Source: Methanobacteriota archaeon (GTDB taxonomy: Archaea > Halobacteriota > Methanocellia > Methanocellales > Methanocellaceae). From it: a DNA stretch of 10,469 nt. The notes under the pieces were generated by a model. It did no database searches, was not told the origin of the DNA, and saw only the letters and a list, made by a program, of their open reading frames with translations. Below, in pieces: positions 1-4,392 of this stretch. Both the position numbers and the translations under genes were made by a program. Positions within the stretch are counted from its first letter, which is position 1. Each line of letters begins with the position of its first letter. The stretch lies in NCBI GenBank assembly GCA_023436075.1, contig JAEZKS010000097.1:1-10469 (forward strand). Reading direction: 5' to 3'.

Positions 1-1193
1 TCCCAGGTGAAGTAGCTGAGCACGCGCTCTCTCGCATTCCGACCCCACTGCCGGGCCTTTTCATGGTCAGAGAGCACTTTCTTCACGCCCCATGCGATGT
101 CTGCCGGGTTGCCGCCGTCTACGTGGATGCCGGTCTGGCCGGGACCGGAACTGACCACCTGCTCCTTCAGGCCGGAGACGCCTTTTGCGCCCACTACGAT
201 CGGTTTCTCCATGGCCATGGCCTCAAGGCTGACGATGCCGAACGGCTCGTAGAGCGATGGAAAGACGCACAAGTCGGCTGCCGCATAGTGCGCGATCCGC
301 TCGTGCTCTGAGACAAACTCGAGCCGCAATGCTACGTTTTTTCGGATGCCGAGCCGGGCGATCAGGTTGCTGATGTTCGCCTCCTCGTCCCCGGTGCCCA
401 GAATGACCAGCTTCGCCTTCGGGAACTCGCGAAGCACGGTGGGCATGGCCTGCACCAGGTTCATGATGCCCTTCACCCAGTTCAGGCGGCCTACGAACAG
501 GATCATCGTCTCGCCAGGGGCGATGCCGTACCTGGCCCGCAGTGCCTTCGTCTCCTCGGGGCTGATGCTCTTCGGATCGTAGATGTCCGGGTCCACGCCG
601 TTCCAGACGACGTATATCTTCTCGCCCGGCCAGCCATGGCTCACCAGATCCTCTTTCATGGCGTAACTGACTGTGATGATGCGGTCAGCGATCACAGATG
701 TGTGGTACTCTATGTCGTTGACCACTTTGCTCCCCATCCCCCGACTTCGGCCCCACTCGGTCGAATGGACGTGGAATGCCACGGGAAGATCGGTTTCCGT
801 CTTGATGATCGAGGCGGCCATGCCCCCGAGCCAGTCATGGACACAGGCCATGTCGAACTTCACGTGCTGCAGCCGGATCAGGCTATTGACGAACTTGGCA
901 GAACAGAGGAGGTCGTTCGTGAAGATGGAGCTGAAGAACTTGAGCTGGTCGCCCCATGACTGCAGCTCGTTGCCTGCTATGATCCGCAGGATGCCCGATG
1001 CGTCTACATTGAGAGGCCGGTGCACTTCTACGCCATGGATGACCTCGCTGGTCTTGAGCGCTCCAGTATTCATGGTGAAGACGACTACGTCCGCACCCAT
1101 GCGCACGAGGTAGCGGGTGACGTAGTCGGCGTACGTCCCCAGGCCGCCGATGAGCCGCGGCGGATACTCCCACGAAAAGAACCCGATCCTCAT
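1..1193 (-). CDS. GT4-family glycosyltransferase, glycogen-synthase-like (C-terminus cut by window edge)
   Basis: This frame is open from an ATG at 1193 to the left edge, giving 397 complete codons; an in-frame TGA lies five codons upstream, so the start is well fixed. It is a retaining GT-B glycosyltransferase that moves a sugar from a nucleotide donor to an acceptor glycan, in the cytoplasm. Seen: the N-terminal MRIGFFSWEYPP followed by the glycine-rich loop IGGLGTY (residues 15-21), VHDW (118-121), HSTEWGRS (143-150), the donor-site motif GRLNWVKG (235-242) and the E-x7-E motif YEPFGIVSLE with E316 and E324. The sequence ends in SYFTW, which normally sits close to the C-terminus of GT4 enzymes, so probably only a short tail is missing. 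It is related to the second GT4 at 6535-7668. Substrate cannot be read from the sequence; glycogen synthase is the likeliest role, and another glycan or sucrose/trehalose-type transferase is possible. Confidence 0.9.
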   Translation of the reverse strand, partial: MRIGFFSWEYPPRLIGGLGTYADYVTRYLVRMGADVVVFTMNTGALKTSEVIHGVEVHRPLNVDASGILRIIAGNELQSWGDQLKFFSSIFTNDLLCSAKFVNSLIRLQHVKFDMACVHDWLGGMAASIIKTETDLPVAFHVHSTEWGRSRGMGSKVVNDIEYHTSVIADRIITVSYAMKEDLVSHGWPGEKIYVVWNGVDPDIYDPKSISPEETKALRARYGIAPGETMILFVGRLNWVKGIMNLVQAMPTVLREFPKAKLVILGTGDEEANISNLIARLGIRKNVALRLEFVSEHERIAHYAAADLCVFPSLYEPFGIVSLEAMAMEKPIVVGAKGVSGLKEQVVSSGPGQTGIHVDGGNPADIAWGVKKVLSDHEKARQWGRNARERVLSYFTW

Positions 1194-1217
1194 GCAATCA
1201 GTTTTTCAATATGTAAA

Positions 1218-1227
1218 TTTATATAAA
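1218..1227 (-). promoter_or_regulatory. TATA box for the left glycosyltransferase
   Basis: The minus strand reads TTTATATAAA, centred about 29 nt before the ATG at 1193. Archaeal TATA boxes sit about 25-27 nt before the transcription start, so transcription would begin at or within a few bases of the ATG. No SD is visible before the ATG, which fits a leaderless mRNA. Confidence 0.6.
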
Positions 1228-1253
1228 ATCCCCAAACGGAAAGCGAAATGTAC

Positions 1254-1316
1254 GCCGCCAGGTTTGGAAGAAGTCAAATACGCCACGTCCTGGACTCTTT
1301 CTGGAAACCTGGCGGC
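1254..1316. repeat. Perfect 12-bp inverted repeat between divergent promoters
   Basis: GCCGCCAGGTTT at 1254-1265 is matched exactly by AAACCTGGCGGC at 1305-1316, with 39 bp between. A third partial copy, GGCGGC, lies at 1326-1331. It sits between the promoter of the left glycosyltransferase and the start of prs. Its role is unknown: a looping operator, a structured leader of an undetected transcript, or a remnant element. Confidence 0.6.
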
Positions 1317-1333
1317 TTGATAGATGGCGGCAA

Positions 1334-1346
1334 ATGATTTAATCAT
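1334..1346. promoter_or_regulatory. Dyad overlapping the likely prs TATA region
   Basis: ATGATT (1334-1339), one T, then AATCAT (1341-1346) form a perfect 6+6 dyad; the flanks GGC (1329-1331) and GCC (1347-1349) extend it with a 2-nt offset. The TTTAAT core lies about 30 nt before the prs ATG, where a TATA box for a leaderless transcript should be. A protein bound here would block or aid TBP. The operator role is inferred. Confidence 0.4.
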
Positions 1347-1354
1347 GCCAGTCA

Positions 1355-1372
1355 ATGATCGTTTAAGATCAT
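1355..1372. promoter_or_regulatory. Second dyad overlapping the prs start codon
   Basis: ATGATC (1355-1360) and GATCAT (1367-1372) are perfect inverted arms around GTTTAA. The left arm begins 21 bp, about two helical turns, after the left arm of the first dyad. The right arm includes the first two bases of the prs ATG. With the first dyad it makes a plausible two-site operator. Confidence 0.35.
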
Positions 1373-2267
1373 GACCTTCGACATCATTTCCGGTTCCACT
1401 GTCCCGAGCCTCTCCGCGAATATCGCCTGGCGGCTGGGCGTAAAAGCTCATTATCCGAGCATCACTAAGTTTCCTGACGGGGAAATCCGCGTCATCGAGG
1501 GCGACTACACACCGTTGGAAACCGTGGTCTATGTCCAGACCATGCACCCGTGGCCGAATGATACACTGGTCGAGATGATGATCACTGTCGACCTGTTGAG
1601 GGAGCTGGGCGCGAAGCGAGTCATCGCCGTAGTTCCGTATCTTGGCTACATGCGGCAGGACGCCAGGCACGAGAAGGGCGAGGCCGTCTCCGTCAGGACA
1701 GTGCTGAAGACGCTGGACTACGTGGGCGTCAACGACATCGTCGGCGCCGACCTTCACCTGCACCGGCTGGGCAGGGCCGAACTCGAAAGTTTCTGCAAGA
1801 TCACGATACATGAAGTCAGCGCAATGGACCTGCTGGCGAAGAAAGCGGGCAAGACCCTGGCGAAGCCGCTGGTCATCGGCCCGGATGAGGAATCGGAGCG
1901 GTGGGCGGCAAGGGCGGCGGAGTTGCTGGGCACTGACTATGATGTGCTGGAGAAGACCCGGTTCTCCGCGAAGCACATCGAGATCAAGCCGCGGAAGCTC
2001 GACGCGAAAGGACGCGACGTGCTGATCATTGACGACATCGTCAGCACCGGCGGCACGCTGATGGAAGTGATCAAGTCGCTGAAGGCGCAGGGCGCTGGCA
2101 AGATCACTGCGGCATGCACGCATGCAGTGTTGAGCGATATTGATACGTTAACTGGTTTATTCAGAGCGGGCATGGATGAGTTCATCGCGACGAATACGAT
2201 CAACAACGAGTTCGGGATCGTGGACGTTTCGGGCATCATCGCCGATAAGCTGAAATCGATCGCATAG
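1371..2267 (+). CDS. prs: Ribose-phosphate pyrophosphokinase (PRPP synthetase)
   Basis: This enzyme transfers pyrophosphate from ATP to ribose 5-phosphate to give PRPP, the precursor for purines, pyrimidines, histidine, tryptophan and, in methanogens, other cofactors; it is cytoplasmic. At 298 residues it has the length of archaeal class enzymes, shorter than bacterial ones of about 315. Seen in order: FPDGE (34-38) of the ATP/ribose site, YMRQD (93-97), the metal-binding-loop equivalent DLHLH (127-131), the flexible-loop catalytic K195 and R197 in EKTRF, and the PRPP-binding signature IIDDIVSTGGT (219-229). All key residues are present. The ATG at 1371 starts exactly at the conserved N-terminus and no strong SD precedes it, so leaderless translation is likely. 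It diverges from the left glycosyltransferase and is monocistronic, with a terminator directly after it. Confidence 0.95.
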   Translation: MTFDIISGSTVPSLSANIAWRLGVKAHYPSITKFPDGEIRVIEGDYTPLETVVYVQTMHPWPNDTLVEMMITVDLLRELGAKRVIAVVPYLGYMRQDARHEKGEAVSVRTVLKTLDYVGVNDIVGADLHLHRLGRAELESFCKITIHEVSAMDLLAKKAGKTLAKPLVIGPDEESERWAARAAELLGTDYDVLEKTRFSAKHIEIKPRKLDAKGRDVLIIDDIVSTGGTLMEVIKSLKAQGAGKITAACTHAVLSDIDTLTGLFRAGMDEFIATNTINNEFGIVDVSGIIADKLKSIA

Positions 2268-2279
2268 CTTGCAAGCCGG

Positions 2280-2335
2280 TTTTTATATTTTCTCTTCGTG
2301 AGTCGACGGCCGCCTTCGGCGTCTTCCTGCTTTTA
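2280..2335 (+). terminator. T-rich terminator region after prs
   Basis: A T-rich tract (2280-2296) begins 12 nt after the prs stop, the usual archaeal termination signal. It is followed by a small GC hairpin at 2305-2323 (GACG-G-CCG, loop CCTT, CGG-CGTC, one bulged G) and another short T-run at 2331-2334. Confidence 0.5.
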
Positions 2336-2574
2336 TCGAACCTATGATCTTTGCCTTAATCGGTTATACGCCTTGTTAGAGGAACGATGCAATATTAGAT
2401 ATCATCGCCTTGAACCGCCCGGGAATCATTCTGCCAGGATCAATTACGATTAAATTTTGCATGGAAATTCGGAGCGATAGAAGCGATTGACTGGCAGCGT
2501 TTCCGCTCTATCTGCATGCAGAATGTGGAATAAATGCTGAAATGATGAAACAAATAGGAAAAATATATGTATTG
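2336..2574. other. Gene-free spacer with a possible folded segment
   Basis: No credible reading frame is seen on the plus strand; the ATG-started frames there are about 10 codons long. The one structured part is 2458-2520. TGCAT (2458-2462) can pair with ATGCA (2516-2520), and inside it GCGATAGAAGCG (2474-2485) can pair with CGCTCTATCTGC (2504-2515), with one bulge on each side and an 18-nt loop. The sequence becomes strongly AT-rich after about 2525. Confidence 0.4.
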
Positions 2575-2594
2575 TAATTACTAATTAGTAATTA
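2575..2594. promoter_or_regulatory. Perfect 20-bp palindrome, candidate operator of the secreted-protein gene
   Basis: TAATTA-C-TAATTA-G-TAATTA is a perfect palindrome and also three direct copies of TAATTA at 7-bp spacing. It lies 72 bp before the TTG start and about 23 bp upstream of the nearer TATA-like box, a typical place for an activator site. If the other TATA-like stretch (2561-2568) is used instead, the palindrome covers the transcription start and would suit a repressor. Confidence 0.55.
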
Positions 2595-2616
2595 GCTTAT
2601 ACTACTATCGCTTACG

Positions 2617-2625
2617 CATATATTT
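2617..2625 (+). promoter_or_regulatory. TATA box for the SipW/TasA-class gene
   Basis: CATATATTT is centred at 2621, which predicts a transcription start near 2647 and a leader of about 20 nt that carries the SD at 2654-2661. A second TATA-like stretch, AAATATATG, lies at 2561-2569. Confidence 0.45.
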
Positions 2626-2653
2626 GAGATAACTGAAAAGATTATAACATACC

Positions 2654-2661
2654 GGGGGTAG
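2654..2661 (+). promoter_or_regulatory. Ribosome binding site that supports a TTG start
   Basis: GGGGGTAG resembles the archaeal SD GGAGGTGA and ends 5 nt before TTG at 2667. No in-frame ATG occurs early in the gene, and only the TTG start gives the complete signal peptide. Confidence 0.65.
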
Positions 2662-2666
2662 AAACG

Positions 2667-3809
2667 TTGAAAAGGAAATTGTTGATTGGCATAGTTTTAT
2701 TTACGCTAGCTATTGCTATTATCGGCTCGGGAGTGATCTATGCATATTTCAGTGATACGCAAACCGTCAATAATAATGCGTTTACTTCGGGAACGCTCGA
2801 ATTAAGCCTCACCGGGAACGGTATATACACGATACCTATCAACATCGGAGGTCCGGGCTCAGCCGTACAGTCGCTGAAACCCGGAGATGCGGGAACTGCC
2901 GCACGCTGGACCCTTGCCAATACAGGAACCATTAACGGCGACTTGAGCTTCAACATTGGCCCCGTCCAGAATAACGAGAACATTACGAACCGCCCCAAGC
3001 TGGCGGCCGGCGCATATAACGGTCCTAATAACAACTGGGGGGCCGGGCAGACCAATATCCTTGGTAACGGTTTGCTGGGCTCGTGCCTTCAAATAGCCAT
3101 CTGGGTAGATACGAGTGGTACGCACGATACATATGTGCCAGGGAACGACTTCTATCTTAAACCCAGCGGCAGCATAGGGCGCGATGCACTGGGATACTTC
3201 AATCTCGATCAGTTTGCAAACGCTATCTGGTCAGCCGATACGTTAGGATTGATAAATAAGGCACACGGTAATATTGCGAATTTCCACGTGGAATACAGCC
3301 TGCCGACGTCCGCCAACAACAGCATTCAGGGCGATAACAGCACGTTCTCAATAGCATTCATACTGCAGCAAGCATCATCATCCTCGCCAACGGCAACACC
3401 GACACCTACTGCCACGCCAACACCTACAGCTACTCCGACGCCTACTGCCACGCCAACACCTGTGCTTATCCAGGGTTCCGGATGGGGATCAAATAGTGCT
3501 CCGACGTACGATGGCACGTATTTTAACTACACGATGCAGGTCATTCTCCAGGTGACCAATACCGGATCTCAAACCGCTCAGAGCGTACTTGCGTCCTGCG
3601 TGCCGCCTTCGGAATCGGCAGGCTTACGCAATATCCGGCTGGTAAGTGCAGCCTCGCCTAACCCGAAAGATATCCCTGCATGGAACTCCAATCAATACGT
3701 ATGGACGTATACCTTCCAGATCCAGCATGGCTATACGGCCAGATTCGACCTGGGCGCAATCGGCATAAACACGAATCAGATGAATACGACGGTGTCCTTC
3801 AGCGGTTAA
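2667..3809 (+). CDS. Secreted SipW/TasA (camelysin)-class protein with Thr-Pro linker
   Basis: This is a 380-residue exported protein of unknown function. Seen: MKRK, then a hydrophobic segment (about 5-26) followed by YAYFSDTQTVNNNAFTSGTL, the pattern of the SipW-cognate signal peptide class shared with bacterial TasA fibre proteins and camelysin (M73). The first mature domain spans about 30-235. A linker of four TATPTP units (242-265) follows, then a second, probably beta-rich domain (267-380) with NYTMQVILQVTNTGSQ, reminiscent of CARDB or similar adhesion modules. Five N-glycosylation sequons occur (N105, N217, N224, N287, N373), as expected for an archaeal surface protein. Cys are few (C140, C311). 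No zinc-protease motif is seen, so a peptidase role is not supported. No SipW signal peptidase is in the window. Start is TTG with a good SD. Likely a fibre or cell-surface component; codons are more AT-rich than in neighbours. Confidence 0.8.
   Translation: MKRKLLIGIVLFTLAIAIIGSGVIYAYFSDTQTVNNNAFTSGTLELSLTGNGIYTIPINIGGPGSAVQSLKPGDAGTAARWTLANTGTINGDLSFNIGPVQNNENITNRPKLAAGAYNGPNNNWGAGQTNILGNGLLGSCLQIAIWVDTSGTHDTYVPGNDFYLKPSGSIGRDALGYFNLDQFANAIWSADTLGLINKAHGNIANFHVEYSLPTSANNSIQGDNSTFSIAFILQQASSSSPTATPTPTATPTPTATPTPTATPTPVLIQGSGWGSNSAPTYDGTYFNYTMQVILQVTNTGSQTAQSVLASCVPPSESAGLRNIRLVSAASPNPKDIPAWNSNQYVWTYTFQIQHGYTARFDLGAIGINTNQMNTTVSFSG
3390..3461 (+). repeat. Four 18-bp in-frame tandem repeats (TATPTP linker)
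   Basis: Four units start at 3390, 3408, 3426 and 3444. Units 2 and 4 (ACTGCCACGCCAACACCT) are identical; units 1 and 3 differ by synonymous changes, so a 36-bp higher-order period is visible. Copy-number change would alter linker length without breaking the frame. Confidence 0.9.
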
Positions 3810-4192
3810 TAAAACGTATAAAATGCCGGGGGATTCCGACTGTCCGGGTCCCTCGTATCGCGGAAATAAGTATCCACACTCGTGCTTTCGCAGGCAAACA
3901 CGGGTGCGGATTCACTTTATGCGGAAGATGAGCTGGAATGTCATCCAGATATTTTCAGGCATACTCGGCGACGCCACTCAGCGTCGTTCCCTCAGACTCC
4001 ATCGCGCTTACTCACACCATACCCTTGACTGTTGTCTAACGTAGAAAGGACCTTATCAGAGCTTGTATTTTAAGCCGTTTCTACAGAGGAAATTATGCTA
4101 TGGCAGGCTGGACGTGTAATCTGGCGAGCCATCCGCTCCCGGCTGCGCCATTTGCACGTTCATTTTTTAACAGGATAAGACAAGTCGCTCAT
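3810..4192. other. Gene-poor gap with hairpins and a TATA-like box
   Basis: No convincing protein is encoded. A TATA-like GTATAAAAT lies at 3816-3824, right after the stop of the secreted-protein gene. Possible hairpins: 3830-3852 (GGGA-TT-CCG / CGG-G-TCCC); 3873-3884 with 3899-3910 (11 of 12 pairs, one of them a wobble); and 3969-3974 with 3981-3986 (CGACGC/GCGTCG, 6-nt loop). The first may end the upstream mRNA. A second TATA-like GTATTTTAAG (4064-4073) and a GAGGA (4086-4090) precede an ATG at 4100 that is in frame with the YHS gene. Confidence 0.4.
4163..4170 (+). promoter_or_regulatory. TATA-like box for the YHS-copB module
   Basis: TTTTTTAA is centred about 35 nt before the preferred ATG at 4202, which predicts a transcription start near 4193, just before or within the GGTGAT ribosome site. 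If this is right, the upstream alternative start at 4100 would not be transcribed from this promoter. Confidence 0.35.
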
Positions 4193-4198
4193 GGTGAT
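4193..4198 (+). promoter_or_regulatory. Ribosome binding site that fixes the YHS start at 4202
   Basis: GGTGAT matches the core of the archaeal anti-SD and lies 3 nt before ATG 4202. This favours 4202 over the in-frame ATG at 4100. Confidence 0.6.
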
Positions 4199-4201
4199 AC
4201 A

Positions 4202-4363
4202 ATGGCAAAAGACCCGGTCTGCGGCATGACGGTGAGCAAGGAGAATGCGCCAGCGAAAGAGACCTACAAGGGCCACACGTTCTATTTCTGCTCGGAGGCA
4301 TGCAAGCAGAAGTTCGACGAGGACCCTGGCAAGTACGCGACACCTGCCGCGATGTTGATGTGA
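4202..4363 (+). CDS. Free-standing YHS-domain metal-binding protein
   Basis: This 53-residue protein is a single YHS domain: KDPVCGM at 3-9, then YKGHTFYFCSEACKQKF ending in DPGKY. C7, C30 and C34 are the conserved cysteines, and M9 is in the usual place. Such domains bind copper or other soft metals and are found alone or fused to the N-terminus of heavy-metal P-type ATPases and reductases. Here it ends 28 bp before the CopB ATPase, so it probably delivers metal to, or senses metal for, that pump. The start at 4202 is chosen because the domain begins there and GGTGAT precedes it. An in-frame ATG at 4100 with its own GAGGA would add a 34-residue extension that resembles nothing and has no membrane segment, so I consider it unlikely. 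The protein is cytoplasmic; its exact metal is inferred. Confidence 0.85.
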   Translation: MAKDPVCGMTVSKENAPAKETYKGHTFYFCSEACKQKFDEDPGKYATPAAMLM

Positions 4364-4392
4364 AGCCTGTAATCCCACGGCTAAGTGTCACA
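4359..4392 (+). promoter_or_regulatory. Possible RNA fold joining the YHS stop and the copB start
   Basis: TGTGA (4359-4363, containing the YHS stop codon) can pair with TCACA (4388-4392, including the A of the copB ATG). Directly inside, AGCC (4364-4367) can pair with GGCT (4379-4382), leaving AAGTG bulged and an 11-nt loop. No SD is seen for copB in this gap, so translation of copB may depend on ribosomes that have just read the YHS gene and opened this fold. Inference only. Confidence 0.3.

Noticed and set aside
1371..1390. Possible functional link of prs with the sugar genes
   Set aside because: prs is divergent from the left GT4, has its own promoter and terminator, and is a housekeeping gene; adjacency alone does not support a joint system.
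1206..2123. Long open frame on the minus strand across prs (305 codons)
   Set aside because: It is antisense to a fully conserved prs, is rich in Arg/His/Asp as expected from reading GC-rich codons backwards, and has no recognisable domain.
2537..2636. C/D-box-like motifs (ATGATGA at 2542, CTGA at 2633)
   Set aside because: The boxes are about 85 nt apart, there is no internal D'/C' pair, and the region is an AT-rich promoter; chance match.
3823..4044. Plus-strand frame of 73 codons in the gap before the YHS gene
   Set aside because: No ribosome site, odd composition and no recognisable motif; it also runs through the hairpins.
4100..4201. 34-residue N-terminal extension of the YHS protein from ATG 4100
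   Set aside because: GAGGA and a TATA-like box precede it, but the extension has no signal or membrane segment and no similarity I recognise, and GGTGAT before ATG 4202 fits the domain boundary. Kept only as an alternative.
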